From: Actinomadura cremea
GTDB taxonomy: Bacteria; Actinomycetota; Actinomycetes; Streptosporangiales; Streptosporangiaceae
Assembly: GCF_014648495.1 (NCBI RefSeq)
Contig: NZ_BMRF01000016.1
Coordinates: 62,001-126,000, forward strand
Direction of reading: 5' to 3'
Length of the DNA: 64,000 nt
The stretch's first letter is position 1. The number at the start of each line of letters is the position of its first letter. The position numbers and the translations under genes are program-made. Below are positions 39,968 through 50,155 of the stretch, piece by piece. Under the pieces are notes generated by a model. That model had not been told where the DNA came from. It ran no database searches and was given only the letters and a program-made list of their open reading frames with translations.

Positions 39968-40915
39968 GTGGATGGCGTGCGAACGATCGACCCACGCCTG
40001 CTCGCGATCGCCGGCGCCGCGTTCATCTCCGCGTCCGCGATCCTGTTCGAGCTCTCCGGCGTCTCCTCCGGGACCGGCGCGTTCTTCCGCTGCGCCCTCG
40101 CGCTGCCCGTGCTGCTGGCCCTGGCCCATCGGGAACGCCGCCGCGCCGGCCCCGGGCGCGGCGGCGGGCTCGACGTGCTCGCCGGAGCGCTGCTCGGCGC
40201 GGACCTGGTGCTCTGGGGGGCGGCCATCGACCGGGTCGGCGCCGGGATCGCGACCGTCCTGGTCAACGTGCAGGTCGTGGTGGTGCCGCTGCTGGCGCTG
40301 GCGGTGTTCCGCGAGCGCCCCACCCGGACGTTCGCGGCCGCCGTCCCCGCCATGCTCGCGGGCGTCGCGCTCGCCGCGGGCCTCGCGGGCCACGGCCACC
40401 GCGCCGCGGACCCGCTGCTCGGCGCGCTCTTCGGGGTCGGCGCCGGGATCGCCTACGGGGGCTACCTGTTCCTGACGCGCCTCGCCGGGCGGGACCGGCC
40501 GCACCGGGTGCGGCAGGTGCTGATGGCGACGGTCGGCGCGGGCGCGGCGTCCGTCCTGATCGGCGGGCCCTGGCACGGGATCGACCTCACCCCCGGCTGG
40601 ACCGCGCTGGGCTGGCTGGCGGCCCTGGCGCTGACCGGCCAGGTGTGCGGGTGGCTGCTGATCGGCGCGGCGCTCCCGCGGATGCGCGCCGAGGTGGGCG
40701 GGGCACTGCTGCTGCTCCAGCCGGTGCTCGCCGTGCTGCTCGGCGCGATCGTCCTGGGCGAGCGGCCCGGACCCCTCCAGCTCGCCGGCTGCGCCCTCGT
40801 CATCGGCGCCGTCCGGCTCACCGGACGCCGCGCGGCCCCGCCGCCGCGGGACGCCGGACCGGGTCCCCGCACCGCCGTCACGAAGGACGCCGCCGCCCCG
40901 GAGCAGGTGCGCTAA
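39968..40915 (+). CDS. EamA/DMT-family transporter
   Basis: A 315-residue drug/metabolite transporter with two EamA repeats of about five hydrophobic helices each (residues about 10-140 and 150-285). GTG 39968, with GTG 39977 as an alternative. Members export amino acids, metabolites or drugs; the substrate cannot be told. Probably regulated by the divergent LysR gene. The C-terminal 30 residues are polar and Pro-rich. The APH-like gene follows 10 bp later and may be co-transcribed. Confidence 0.86.
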   Translation: MDGVRTIDPRLLAIAGAAFISASAILFELSGVSSGTGAFFRCALALPVLLALAHRERRRAGPGRGGGLDVLAGALLGADLVLWGAAIDRVGAGIATVLVNVQVVVVPLLALAVFRERPTRTFAAAVPAMLAGVALAAGLAGHGHRAADPLLGALFGVGAGIAYGGYLFLTRLAGRDRPHRVRQVLMATVGAGAASVLIGGPWHGIDLTPGWTALGWLAALALTGQVCGWLLIGAALPRMRAEVGGALLLLQPVLAVLLGAIVLGERPGPLQLAGCALVIGAVRLTGRRAAPPPRDAGPGPRTAVTKDAAAPEQVR

Positions 40916-40925
40916 CGTCCCCGCC

Positions 40926-41837
40926 ATGGAGTGGACGGCGGAGCACGAGGTCACGGCGGACGCGGTGGCGGCGCTGGTGGGGGAGCGGTTCCCGGAACTG
41001 CGCGGCGCCCCGGTCGAGCCGCTCGCCACGGGCTGGGACAACACCGTCTTCCGCGTCGGCGGCGAGTGGGCGTTCCGGTTCCCCCGGCGGGAGATCGCCG
41101 TCGCGGGCGTGGAGCGCGAGATCGCGACGCTCCCCGCGCTGGCGCCCCGCCTGCCGCTGCCGATCCCGGTGCCCCGCTTCGTGGGGGAGCCCGGCGGCGG
41201 ATTCCCGTGGCCGTACTGGGGCGCGCGGTTCGTCCCGGGCCGGGAGCTCGCCGAGGTCGGGCCGCCGGACGGGCGCCGCGCGGCGATCGGCGCCGCCGTC
41301 GGGGGCTTCCTGCGGGCGCTGCACGATCCCGCGCTCGTCCGGACCGCGGGCGCCGGGCTGCCGGTGGATCCGCTCCGGCGGGGCGACCCCGCGTACCGTG
41401 CCCCGATGGCCGCCGAACGCCTGGACCGGCTCGCCGCGCTCGGCCTGTGGGAGCGCGACCCCGCCGTCGACGCGTTCCTCGACGCCGCGCGCGCCGCCTC
41501 CCCGCCCGCCGGAGAACCGGTGATCGTGCACGGTGACCTGCACGTCCGGCACGTCCTGCTGGGGCCCGGCGGCGGGGCCGCGGGCGTGATCGACTGGGGC
41601 GACGTGTGCCTGGCCGATCCGTCCGTGGACCTGTCCCTGGCCTACTCCGCGTTCACCGGCGACGACCGCGCGGCGTTCCTGGACGCCTACGGGCCGGTGC
41701 CGCCGGACCGGGAACGCGCCGCGCGGGTGCTCGGCCTGTTCATCGCCGCGGCGCTGGCGGAGTACGCGGCCTCGGAGGAGATGGCGGCGCTGCTCGCCGA
41801 GTCGCTCGCCGGGATCGGGCGCGTGCCGGCCCCCTGA
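40926..41837 (+). CDS. Aminoglycoside-phosphotransferase-fold kinase (APH family)
   Basis: A 303-residue small-molecule kinase fold. ATP-binding N-lobe with GWDNTVFRVGGEWAFRFPRR near residues 36-56, catalytic loop VIVHGDLHVRHVL near 199-211 (Asp in HGDLH), and metal-binding GVIDWGDVCLADPSVDL near 219-235. The APH family includes antibiotic kinases but also choline, homoserine and macrolide kinases, so resistance should not be assumed. It lies right after the EamA transporter. Confidence 0.87.
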   Translation: MEWTAEHEVTADAVAALVGERFPELRGAPVEPLATGWDNTVFRVGGEWAFRFPRREIAVAGVEREIATLPALAPRLPLPIPVPRFVGEPGGGFPWPYWGARFVPGRELAEVGPPDGRRAAIGAAVGGFLRALHDPALVRTAGAGLPVDPLRRGDPAYRAPMAAERLDRLAALGLWERDPAVDAFLDAARAASPPAGEPVIVHGDLHVRHVLLGPGGGAAGVIDWGDVCLADPSVDLSLAYSAFTGDDRAAFLDAYGPVPPDRERAARVLGLFIAAALAEYAASEEMAALLAESLAGIGRVPAP

Positions 41838-41855
41838 GCCGCGACCGCGGCCGGG

Positions 41856-42812
41856 TCAGGTGCGCATGTAGACGCGGATCGCCGTGCCCTCCGGGCCGGT
41901 GTGCATGCGGACCAGATCGGCGAGGTGGTGGACGAGCAGTATCCCGCGGCCCCCGTCCGGGCTCATCGCCACCGGGATCCGCCCGGCCAGCGGGTCGGCG
42001 ATCGTCCCGGCGTCGCGCACCTCGCAGACGACCCGGCCGTCCTCGGACCAGATCCGCGCGGTGCCCGACCCGCCGCCGTGCAGGCAGGAGTTCGCGGCCA
42101 GCTCGTTGACGGCCAGTTCCAGGTCGCCCGCCGGGCCGGGGCCGAGGCCGAACCGGGTGGCCCAGGCCCATGCGAACTCCCGCACCCGCGGCAGCCCGTC
42201 GAGGTCGAACTCGATCCGGTACGCCTCGGCGGGCTGCGGCAGCGGCCGGTTGTAGCCGTGGACGACGCGTTCCGGTGCGTAGTCGGGGCTGTCGCGCTCG
42301 CCCTCGGCGTCGATGAGGAGCGGATGGGTGACGCGGGCGTCGGCGAGCGCGCGCTCGTCCAGCCGGGCCGCGTCGTACGGGCACAGGATGGACACGTCGC
42401 GGCCGGCGAACGCCAGGTTGATCAGGGCCTCGTGCTGGGCGCAGGCCGGGTACTCGGTCTCGGACCGGCCCGGCCAGATCGGCTCCCCGATGATCCGCAC
42501 CCGCCGGGACGGGTGCCGGTCGGCGAAGCGGTGCAGTACGCCGGGGATGATGCGGCCCGGATTGCGTCCCGCCTCGGCCATGTCGAGCCAGGTGACGGAC
42601 GCCGCGGCGGCCTCCGGATCGTCCCCGCCCAGCGCGTCCCGCAGCAGGGTCAGCCGCGTGCCGGGCACGGCCACGGCGACCGGTTCGCCCGCCGCGACCC
42701 CCGCGCGGACGAACGGGACGGTCCCCGCGAGGTACTCGTCGTCGTTCTCGTAGAACAGGGCGGGATGGACGAACGCGCCGTCGCGCACGCCGCCGGGCCG
42801 CGCGTGGGTCAT
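41856..42812 (-). CDS. MEDS-domain protein with anti-sigma-type ATPase domain
   Basis: A 318-residue protein. Residues about 15-170 form a MEDS (methanogen/methylotroph sensory) domain (FVHPALFYENDDEYLAGTVPF). Residues about 195-315 are an HATPase_c module of the RsbW/SpoIIAB type, with the N box ELAVNELAANSCLHGG near 232 and the G box DGGRGILLVHHLADL near 285. Proteins of this layout probably act as signal-responsive serine kinases or anti-sigma factors. No partner sigma or anti-anti-sigma gene is adjacent. Confidence 0.83.
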   Translation of the reverse strand: MTHARPGGVRDGAFVHPALFYENDDEYLAGTVPFVRAGVAAGEPVAVAVPGTRLTLLRDALGGDDPEAAAASVTWLDMAEAGRNPGRIIPGVLHRFADRHPSRRVRIIGEPIWPGRSETEYPACAQHEALINLAFAGRDVSILCPYDAARLDERALADARVTHPLLIDAEGERDSPDYAPERVVHGYNRPLPQPAEAYRIEFDLDGLPRVREFAWAWATRFGLGPGPAGDLELAVNELAANSCLHGGGSGTARIWSEDGRVVCEVRDAGTIADPLAGRIPVAMSPDGGRGILLVHHLADLVRMHTGPEGTAIRVYMRT

Positions 42813-42989
42813 CGCGTCGCCGCCCCGTTCGGTGTCCCCTTCTCGTGCATCCGCCCGAGCGTACGCGCGCCCAGGTGGTGCTGCGGCATGGACCCCGTCG
42901 ATGGTGTGCCCCCAGAATCGGTGAACGCCGTTCACTTATCGGTTACCCCGCAGTCAAATGTGAAAACGGGGCGAAATGCATCATTTTCG

Positions 42990-44123
42990 CTACGTTCCCC
43001 GAGGGATCGGCGGTGCCGGATCCGTCCCGTCCGCAGCGGGTTCCGGCAGGAGCGCGGCGTCCACGACGTCGGTGAGCCGGTCGCGCCTGCGGTGCGCGGC
43101 CCGCTGCCGCTCCGCGCCCGTCCCGCCCGCGAGCAGCCGCCGGACCCCGCGCGTGACGCTCCGCGCGTCGCCGCTCTCGCGCAGCGCGGGCCCCGCGCCG
43201 GCGAGCAGGTCGGCGGCCAGGTCCCGCTGCGCGGCCGGACGCCCGGTCCGCACGTCGACCCCCGTCCCGGCGGCGCCGTGCCGCGCCGCCAGCCAGTACG
43301 CGGCGCGCAGCAGCTCCTGCGGCGGATCGGGCGCGGGCTCGCCGGCGTCCACCGCGGCGGCGGCGACCTCGACCAGCGCCCGGATGAGCCCGGCGAGGGC
43401 GGCCGCGTCCGCGGTGGTGAGCGCCACGTCGGCGACCCGGACCTCCACCGTCGGCAGCCGCGCGGACGGCCGGACGTCCCAGAAGATCGTCCCGGTGTCC
43501 ATGAGGGCGCCGCACTCCAGCAGCGAGGCGACGATCTCCTCGTAGTGGGACAGCGACGTGAAGTACGGCGGGGGACCCGCCACCGGCCAGCGCGCCCACG
43601 CCAGCACCCGCCAGCAGGCGTGCCCGGTGTCGCGGCCCGCCCAGAACGGCGAGTTGGCCGCCAGCGCCAGCAGCGTCGGCAGCCAGGGGCGCAAATGGTT
43701 GCCGACGAGGACCGCGCGCTCCCGGTCGGGCATCTCGACGTGCACGTGGCACGAGCAGATGCTCTGCTCGTCGTCCAGCCCCCGGTAGGTCGCCACGCTC
43801 GCGGCGTAGCGGTCGCCCGCGCTGATCGGCGGCGGGACGAGGTCGCCGAGCACCGGCGTGCCGGTCGCGGCGAGCCGCACCCCCTCGGCCGCGGCGGCCG
43901 CCGCCATCGCCGCCCGCATGGACCGGATCTGCTCCTCGAGCTTCACCAGGTCGTCGCAGGGCGGGGTCTTCGCCTCGACGAGGAAGCCGACCAGCTCGGT
44001 GGACACCCGCTCGCCCAGCGTCGCGGCGGCGCGGCGCACCACGTCGGCGGCGCGGGGGACGACCACCCGCGAGCCGGGATCGACGACGAAGTACTCTTCC
44101 TCGATTCCGAAACGCGGCGCCAT
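42990..44123 (-). CDS. Carboxylate-amine ligase (YbdK/glutamate-cysteine ligase-2 family)
   Basis: A 377-residue GCS2-family protein. The N-terminal GIEEEYFVVD metal/substrate motif is near residues 5-14, followed by LVGFLVEAKTPPC and SCHVHVEMPDRERAV near residues 128-142 and ARWPVAGPPPYF near 188. Family members have weak gamma-glutamylcysteine ligase activity; actinobacteria use mycothiol, so the real role is uncertain. GGTGGTGGG lies just upstream of the ATG. The Arg/Ala-rich C-terminus is not conserved-looking. Confidence 0.85.
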   Translation of the reverse strand: MAPRFGIEEEYFVVDPGSRVVVPRAADVVRRAAATLGERVSTELVGFLVEAKTPPCDDLVKLEEQIRSMRAAMAAAAAAEGVRLAATGTPVLGDLVPPPISAGDRYAASVATYRGLDDEQSICSCHVHVEMPDRERAVLVGNHLRPWLPTLLALAANSPFWAGRDTGHACWRVLAWARWPVAGPPPYFTSLSHYEEIVASLLECGALMDTGTIFWDVRPSARLPTVEVRVADVALTTADAAALAGLIRALVEVAAAAVDAGEPAPDPPQELLRAAYWLAARHGAAGTGVDVRTGRPAAQRDLAADLLAGAGPALRESGDARSVTRGVRRLLAGGTGAERQRAAHRRRDRLTDVVDAALLPEPAADGTDPAPPIPRGT

Positions 44124-44245
44124 CCCACCACCTCGGCTCGTGCGCGCCGCGGGCCGCCTGTCACCGCACAGGCGCGTCACCGCGACGGCACATCACCTCG
44201 ACGGTACGTGACGGACGGCGGCTTGGCACCTGCCTTGTCGGCGTG

Positions 44246-44428
44246 TCAGGGCCCCGAGTCGATCCACAGCACCGCGAGTGCGGCGAGGTGAGTGACCACC
44301 ACGATCGTGAGGCTGGCGATGAACAGCATCTTCGCCGGGCCGTGCGGGAAGTACTTGCCCTGCTTCAACGGGCCGAGTTCGCGCTGGCGGGCGGCGATCC
44401 GCTCCTCCAGCGGCGGGCGGCCGAACAT
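44246..44428 (-). CDS. Small membrane protein (60 aa)
   Basis: A 60-residue protein with a charged N-terminal half (EERIAARQRELG) and one hydrophobic helix at about residues 34-55. It starts 2 bp after the stop of the HGxxPAAW-like gene, so the two form an operon. No recognised function. The order (HGxxPAAW protein, then a single-helix protein) is seen in actinobacteria as far as I recall. Confidence 0.7.
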   Translation of the reverse strand: MFGRPPLEERIAARQRELGPLKQGKYFPHGPAKMLFIASLTIVVVTHLAALAVLWIDSGP

Positions 44429-44430
44429 CG

Positions 44431-44640
44431 CTACGCGCGGGGGTCGTCGACGACGACGTCGCTCATGATGTCGACGGCGAGGGCGATCACGCCGCCGAGG
44501 GCGACCACCGCCGCGCCGGCGCCGAAGACCACCCAGCTCGGCCCCATGACGAGTCCAGCGCCGCCGATGGCGAATCCGATGAAGATGATGGTGACGGCGA
44601 CCCAGGACTTCGGGCGCCCGGCGTGGCTGCCGCTCGACAT
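44431..44640 (-). CDS. HGxxPAAW-like small membrane protein (69 aa)
   Basis: A 69-residue protein with two hydrophobic segments (about 14-33 and 36-56). The N-terminus SGSHAGRPKSWVAV resembles the actinobacterial HGxxPAAW family signature, but the PAAW core reads PKSW. AGAGGGAAG lies about 12 bp upstream of the ATG. Function unknown. Confidence 0.72.
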   Translation of the reverse strand: MSSGSHAGRPKSWVAVTIIFIGFAIGGAGLVMGPSWVVFGAGAAVVALGGVIALAVDIMSDVVVDDPRA

Positions 44641-44791
44641 GCGCGTTGTCTTCCCTCTAGCAGGTTCCGGTGGGGATTCGATCTCCGTGGCGGAACTCTA
44701 GCAACGCCCTGCCGCACCGGCGTTTCCGGGGTGGCCGCAGCGGCGCCGGGGCCCCGCCCGAGCCCACGCCCGCCGCCGCTGCCGCGCCCGT

Positions 44792-45970
44792 TCAGACGAA
44801 GGCGCCGTGGCCGGTGGCCGCGCGCCCGACGATCAGGGTGTTGATCTCCCGGGTGCCCTCGTAGGAGTACAGCGCCTCGGCGTCGGCGACGAACCGCCCG
44901 ATGTCGTAGTCGAGGACGATGCCGTTGCCCGCCATCAGCTCGCGCGCCCAGCCGACCGCCTCCCGCATCCGGGTGGTGCAGTACGCCTTGGCGAGGGCCG
45001 AGTGCTCGTCGCGGTACATGCCCGCGTCCTGCAACTGGGCCAGCCGGACCACCATGCCGAGGGAGGCCGTGGCGTTGCCCAGCATCCGCACCAGCAGGTC
45101 CTGGACGAGCTGGAACTCGGCGATCACCCGTCCGAACTGCTCCCGCTCGACCGAGTACCGGCGCGCGATCTCGTACGCGGCGAGCATCACCCCGACGGCC
45201 TGCCACGCGACGCCGCTGCGGGTCCGGCGCAGCACGGCGGCGGTGTCGCGGAAGCTCCGGGCCTCGGCGAGCCGGTCCGCCTCGGGAACCCGGACGTCGT
45301 CGAGGACGATGTCGGCGTTCTGCACCGTCCGCAGCGCGATCTTGTTCTCGATGCGGGTGGCGGTGAAACCGGGCGCGTCCTTGCCGACGACGAAGCCCTT
45401 CACCTGCCCGTCGTCCTCGTCCCGGGCCCACACGACGGTCAGGTCCGCGAACGTGGCGTTGCCGATCCACCGCTTGGCGCCGTTCAGGACCCAGTGGTCG
45501 CCGTCGCGCCGCGCCGTCGTCCGCAGCCCGAGCGCGACGTCGGAGCCGCCCTCCGGCTCGGTCAGCGCGAACGCGCCGATCTTCTCCATCCGTCCCATCG
45601 CGGGCAGCCACCGCTCGCGCTGCTCCGCCGACCCGCACCGTCCGATGCTGCCCATGGCGAGCCCGGAGTGGACGCCGAAGAAGGTGGCCATGGACGGGTC
45701 GATGCGGGCCATGTCCATCGCGAGGAACCCGGTGAGCATGCTGCTGGGGCGCTCCCCCGGGCACTCCTCGTAGGGCAGGCCCGCGACGCCCAGGTCGGCG
45801 TAGCCGGGGACGAGGTCGAACGGGAACTCCGCGCGCGCCCAGCAGTCGTTCGCGATCGGCGCGACCTTCTCCTCCAGGAAGGTGCGCACCCGCCCGACGA
45901 TCTCCTGCTCGCGCTCGTCGAGGAGGTCCTGCATGTGATAGAGGTCACCGGGAAGGGAATCCAAGGTCAT
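44792..45970 (-). CDS. Acyl-CoA dehydrogenase (glutaryl-CoA dehydrogenase-like)
   Basis: A 392-residue flavoprotein with N-terminal helical, middle beta (FALTEPEGGSDVALGLRTTA near 130) and C-terminal helical domains. The C-terminal YSYEGTREINTLIVGRAATG contains the Glu (YEGT) at the catalytic-base position of most acyl-CoA dehydrogenases, including glutaryl-CoA dehydrogenase. The LGVAGLPYEE and GFLAMDMARIDPSMATFFGVHSGLAMGSI segments favour the glutaryl-CoA-like group. It oxidises an acyl-CoA to the 2-enoyl-CoA using electron-transfer flavoprotein. AAGGGGGG precedes the ATG. Divergent from the methylmalonyl-CoA mutase genes. Confidence 0.88.
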   Translation of the reverse strand: MTLDSLPGDLYHMQDLLDEREQEIVGRVRTFLEEKVAPIANDCWARAEFPFDLVPGYADLGVAGLPYEECPGERPSSMLTGFLAMDMARIDPSMATFFGVHSGLAMGSIGRCGSAEQRERWLPAMGRMEKIGAFALTEPEGGSDVALGLRTTARRDGDHWVLNGAKRWIGNATFADLTVVWARDEDDGQVKGFVVGKDAPGFTATRIENKIALRTVQNADIVLDDVRVPEADRLAEARSFRDTAAVLRRTRSGVAWQAVGVMLAAYEIARRYSVEREQFGRVIAEFQLVQDLLVRMLGNATASLGMVVRLAQLQDAGMYRDEHSALAKAYCTTRMREAVGWARELMAGNGIVLDYDIGRFVADAEALYSYEGTREINTLIVGRAATGHGAFV

Positions 45971-46103
45971 GCGGCCCCCCTTCCCGGTCACCGGACCCCT
46001 AATCCGGGGGCCCGGGGCGGTGCGGCGGGCGCCCGCACGGGCTTCCCGGCCATCGGGACCCCGCCCGCGAACACCCGGTATGCGCTCGCTTACCATCCAG
46101 GGC

Positions 46104-47927
46104 ATGACGGTGCCGCCTGAAGAACTCGAACTGGCCGCCGCCTTCCCCCCGGTCGAGCGGGACCGGTGGCGGGAGATGGTGAAGGGGGTGCTGCGCAAGT
46201 CCGGCGCGGCGACCGACGAGACCCCCCTCGAGGAGATCGAGGGTCTGCTGACCCGCGAGTCGTACGACGGCGTGCCGATCGGCGCCCTGTACGCCGCCGA
46301 GGACGCCCCGTCGGGACGTCCCGGGCTCGCCCCCTACGTCCGCGAGGTGCGCCCCGACGGGGAGGGCCTCGCCGGCTGGGACGTCCGGCAGCGGCACGAG
46401 CACCCCGACCCGGCGGTCGCCCGCGAGGCGATCCTCGCCGACCTGGAGAACGGCGCCACCTCGATCTGGCTGCGGCTCGGCGAGGCCGGCCCGCCCGTGG
46501 CCGCGCTGCCCGACGCGCTGCGCGGCGTCCTGCTCGGCCTCGCGCCCGTCGTCCTGGACGCCGGGGAGCACGCCGTGGAGGCCGCCGAGGCGTTCCTCGC
46601 CCTGGTGACCGAGCGCGGCGACGCCGACGCGGCGGCCGGGAACCTCGGGCTCGACCCGCTCGGCCTCGCCGCCCGCACCGGCACGGCCCGCCCGCTCGAC
46701 GAGACCGCCGCGCTCGCCGTCCGCTGCGCCCGCGAGTTCCCGCGGCTGCGCGCGGTCGTCGCCGACGGCACCCCCTACCACGACGCGGGCGGCTCGGACG
46801 CCGAGGAGCTCGGCGCCGCCGTCGCCGCGGGCGTCGCCTGCCTGCGCGCCCTCACCGGCGCCGGGCTGGGCGTCGACGAGGCGTTCGGGCAGATCGAGTT
46901 CCGGCTCGCCGTCAACGCCGACCAGTTCTCCTCCATCGCCAAGCTCCGCGCCGCCCGCCGGCTGTGGACGCGCGTCGCCGGGGTGAGCGGCGCGGCGGAG
47001 GGGACGTCCGCGCGGATCCACGCGGTGACCTCGTCGGCGATGATGACCCGGCGCGACCCGTGGGTGAACATGCTGCGCACCACCGTCGCCGCGTTCGCCG
47101 CCGGGGTGGGCGGCGCCGACGCCGTGACCGTCCAGCCGTTCGACGCGCGCCTCGGGCTGCCCGACGACTTCGCCCGCCGCATCGCCCGCAACACCCAGAC
47201 GCTGCTGCTGGAGGAGTCGAGCCTGGCCCGCGTCGTCGACCCGGCGGGCGGCTCCTGGTACGCCGAGCGGCTCACCGAGGACCTCGCCCGCGCCGCCTGG
47301 GACCGCTTCACCGAGATCGAGCGGGCCGGCGGGCTCGCCGCCGCCCTCGAATCCGGGCTCGTCGCCGACCGGATCGCCGCGACCTGGGCGCGGCGCCGCG
47401 AGGACGTCGCCCGGCGCAGGGCGCCGCTCACCGGCGTCAGCGAGTTCCCGAACCTCGCCGAGAGGCTCCCCGAGCGGGAGCCCGCGCCGGCCCGTCCCGG
47501 CGGCGGCCTGCCCGTCGTGACGTACGCGCAGGACTTCGAGGCCCTCCGCGACCGCTCCGACGCCCACGCGGACGCCACCGGCGCCCGCCCGAAGGTGTTC
47601 CTCGCGACGCTCGGGCCCATCGCCGTCCACACCGCCCGCGCGTCCTTCGCCGCGAACCTGTTCCAGGCCGGCGGGGTCGAGACCGTCACCGGCGCGCCCG
47701 AGGAGTTCGCCGCGTCCGGCTCGTCCGTCGCGTGCGTCTGCTCGAGCGACAAGGTGTACGCCGAGCAGGCCGCGGACGCGGCCCGCGCGCTGAAGGACGC
47801 GGGCGCGAGGCGGGTGTGGCTCGCCGGCAAGGGAACGTACGAGGGAGTGGACGCCAACGTGTTCGCCGGGTGCGACGCGGTCGAGGTGCTGGAGACCACC
47901 CTCCACGATCTGGGAGTGAACCGATGA
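46104..47927 (+). CDS. mutA: Methylmalonyl-CoA mutase, small (beta) subunit
   Basis: A 607-residue subunit of the B12-dependent mutase that interconverts methylmalonyl-CoA and succinyl-CoA. The TIM-barrel half shows [19 protein letters not shown] and [30 protein letters not shown]. The C-terminal flavodoxin-like domain lacks the DxHxxG cobalamin motif, as expected for this structural, non-catalytic subunit. ATG 46104 (MTVPPEEL) is preferred; ATG 46080 is 8 codons upstream. There is no clear RBS. The stop overlaps the mutB start (ATGA). Confidence 0.93.
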   Translation: MTVPPEELELAAAFPPVERDRWREMVKGVLRKSGAATDETPLEEIEGLLTRESYDGVPIGALYAAEDAPSGRPGLAPYVREVRPDGEGLAGWDVRQRHEHPDPAVAREAILADLENGATSIWLRLGEAGPPVAALPDALRGVLLGLAPVVLDAGEHAVEAAEAFLALVTERGDADAAAGNLGLDPLGLAARTGTARPLDETAALAVRCAREFPRLRAVVADGTPYHDAGGSDAEELGAAVAAGVACLRALTGAGLGVDEAFGQIEFRLAVNADQFSSIAKLRAARRLWTRVAGVSGAAEGTSARIHAVTSSAMMTRRDPWVNMLRTTVAAFAAGVGGADAVTVQPFDARLGLPDDFARRIARNTQTLLLEESSLARVVDPAGGSWYAERLTEDLARAAWDRFTEIERAGGLAAALESGLVADRIAATWARRREDVARRRAPLTGVSEFPNLAERLPEREPAPARPGGGLPVVTYAQDFEALRDRSDAHADATGARPKVFLATLGPIAVHTARASFAANLFQAGGVETVTGAPEEFAASGSSVACVCSSDKVYAEQAADAARALKDAGARRVWLAGKGTYEGVDANVFAGCDAVEVLETTLHDLGVNR

Positions 47928-50155
47928 TCCCCGATTTCAGCGACATCGAGCTCGGGACGCCGCCTCCCGCCGCCGACGCCGCGGCCCGGTGGCGCGCCGC
48001 CGTCGCCGAGGCCACCGGCAAGGAGCCCGAGGCCCACACCTGGGACACCCCCGAGGGCATCGACGTCCTGCCCCTCTACACCGGCGACGACCTCGGCGGC
48101 GTCGACTTCCTGGGCACGCTGCCCGGCATCGCGCCGTACCTGCGCGGCCCCTACCCGGCCATGTACGCGACGCAGCCGTGGACGATCCGCCAGTACGCCG
48201 GGTTCTCCACCGCCGAGGAGTCCAACGCCTTCTACCGGCGCAACCTCGCGGCCGGGCAGAAGGGCCTGTCGGTCGCGTTCGACCTCGCCACCCACCGCGG
48301 CTACGACTCCGACCACCCGCGCGTGGCCGGGGACGTCGGCATGGCGGGCGTCGCGATCGACTCGATCTACGACATGCGGCAGCTCTTCGACGGCATCCCG
48401 CTCGACCGGATGAGCGTGTCGATGACGATGAACGGCGCCGTCCTGCCCGTCCTGGCGCTCTACATCGCCGCGGCCGGGGAGCAGGGGGTGAAGCCGGAGG
48501 CGCTGGCGGGGACCATCCAGAACGACATCCTCAAGGAGTTCATGGTCCGCAACACCTACATCTACCCGCCGCAGCCGTCGATGCGGATCATCTCCGACAT
48601 CTTCGAGTACACCTCGCAGAAGATGCCGAAGTACAACTCGATCTCGATCTCCGGCTACCACATCCAGGAGGCCGGGGCCACGGCCGACCTGGAGCTCGCC
48701 TACACCCTCGCGGACGGCGTCGAGTACATCCGCGCCGGACGGGACGCGGGCCTCGACATCGACGCGTTCGCGCCCCGGCTGTCGTTCTTCTGGGCGATCG
48801 GGATGAACTTCTTCATGGAGGTCGCGAAGCTCCGCGCCGCGCGGCTGCTGTGGGCCAGGTTCGTCAAGGGCTTCGACCCGAAGAACCCCAAGTCGCTGTC
48901 GCTGCGGACGCACTCGCAGACGTCCGGCTGGTCGCTGACCGCGCAGGACGTCTACAACAACGTCGCCCGCACCTGCATCGAGGCGATGGCCGCCACGCAG
49001 GGCCACACCCAGTCGCTGCACACCAACGCGCTCGACGAGGCCCTCGCGCTGCCGACCGACTTCTCCGCCCGCATCGCCCGCAACACGCAGCTCCTGCTGC
49101 AGCAGGAGTCCGGGACGACCCGCGCGATCGACCCGTGGGGCGGCAGTGCCTACGTCGAGCGGCTCACCTACGACCTCGCGCGCCGCGCCTGGGGCCACAT
49201 CACCGAGGTCGAGCAGGCCGGCGGCATGGCGAAGGCGATCGACGAGGGGCTGCCGAAGCTCCGCATCGAGGAGGCCGCCGCCCGCACCCAGGCCCGCATC
49301 GACTCCGGACGCCAGCCCGTCATCGGCGTCAACAAGTACCGGGTGGACGTCGAGGAGCAGATCGACGTCCTCAAGGTCGACAACGCGTCCGTGCGCGCGC
49401 AGCAGATCGAGAAGCTGCGGCGGCTGCGCGCGGAGCGCGACGACGCGGCGGTCGGGTCGGCGCTCGCGGCGCTGACCGCCGCCGCCGACGCGGCGACGAA
49501 CGGGAACCGCCCGTCCGGGCTGGAGCACAACCTGCTCACCCTCGCCATCGACGCCGCCCGCGCCAAGGCCACCGTCGGCGAGATCTCCGACGCGCTGGAG
49601 AAGGCGTGGGGACGGCACGCCGCGCAGATCCGTACGATCTCCGGTGTGTACCGGGACGAGGCGGGACCCGCCGAGGGCATCGAGAAGGCGCGCGCCGCGA
49701 CCGCAGCGTTCGAGGACGCCGAGGGCCGCCGCCCGCGCATCCTCGTCGCCAAGATGGGGCAGGACGGCCACGACCGCGGCCAGAAGGTGATCGCCACCGG
49801 GTTCGCCGACCTCGGCTTCGACGTCGACGTGGGCCCGCTGTTCCAGACCCCGGCCGAGGTCGCCCGGCAGGCCGTGGAGGCCGACGTGCACATCGTCGGC
49901 GTCAACTCGCTCGCCGCCGGGCACCTCACCCTGGTGCCCGCGCTGCGCGAGGAGCTGGCCGCGCTCGGCGCCGACGACGTGATGATCGTCGTCGGCGGGG
50001 TGATCCCGCCGCAGGACTTCGACGAGCTGCGCGCCGCCGGGGCCGCCGCGATCTTCCCGCCCGGGACCGTCCTCGCCGACGCCGCCCGCGGCCTGCTGGA
50101 CGAGCTGTCGGCGAAGCTCGGGCACGAGGGGCCGGGGGAGAACGGCACCCGGTGA
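47924..50155 (+). CDS. mutB: Methylmalonyl-CoA mutase, large (alpha) subunit
   Basis: A 743-residue catalytic subunit. The barrel carries [21 protein letters not shown] near residue 110 and [12 protein letters not shown] near 169, and [15 protein letters not shown] near 247 (His244-type catalytic histidine). The C-terminal B12 domain has the lower-ligand motif [13 protein letters not shown] near 622. Coenzyme B12 homolysis drives the carbon-skeleton rearrangement. It feeds or drains propionyl-CoA metabolism and provides methylmalonyl-CoA for polyketides. GGGAG precedes the ATG. Both ends overlap neighbours (ATGA with mutA, GTGA with meaB), securing equal expression. Confidence 0.96.
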   Translation: MIPDFSDIELGTPPPAADAAARWRAAVAEATGKEPEAHTWDTPEGIDVLPLYTGDDLGGVDFLGTLPGIAPYLRGPYPAMYATQPWTIRQYAGFSTAEESNAFYRRNLAAGQKGLSVAFDLATHRGYDSDHPRVAGDVGMAGVAIDSIYDMRQLFDGIPLDRMSVSMTMNGAVLPVLALYIAAAGEQGVKPEALAGTIQNDILKEFMVRNTYIYPPQPSMRIISDIFEYTSQKMPKYNSISISGYHIQEAGATADLELAYTLADGVEYIRAGRDAGLDIDAFAPRLSFFWAIGMNFFMEVAKLRAARLLWARFVKGFDPKNPKSLSLRTHSQTSGWSLTAQDVYNNVARTCIEAMAATQGHTQSLHTNALDEALALPTDFSARIARNTQLLLQQESGTTRAIDPWGGSAYVERLTYDLARRAWGHITEVEQAGGMAKAIDEGLPKLRIEEAAARTQARIDSGRQPVIGVNKYRVDVEEQIDVLKVDNASVRAQQIEKLRRLRAERDDAAVGSALAALTAAADAATNGNRPSGLEHNLLTLAIDAARAKATVGEISDALEKAWGRHAAQIRTISGVYRDEAGPAEGIEKARAATAAFEDAEGRRPRILVAKMGQDGHDRGQKVIATGFADLGFDVDVGPLFQTPAEVARQAVEADVHIVGVNSLAAGHLTLVPALREELAALGADDVMIVVGGVIPPQDFDELRAAGAAAIFPPGTVLADAARGLLDELSAKLGHEGPGENGTR

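Noticed and set aside
40926-41837. Aminoglycoside resistance gene
   Set aside because: Only the general APH fold is supported; the family includes many metabolic kinases and nothing here points to antibiotics.
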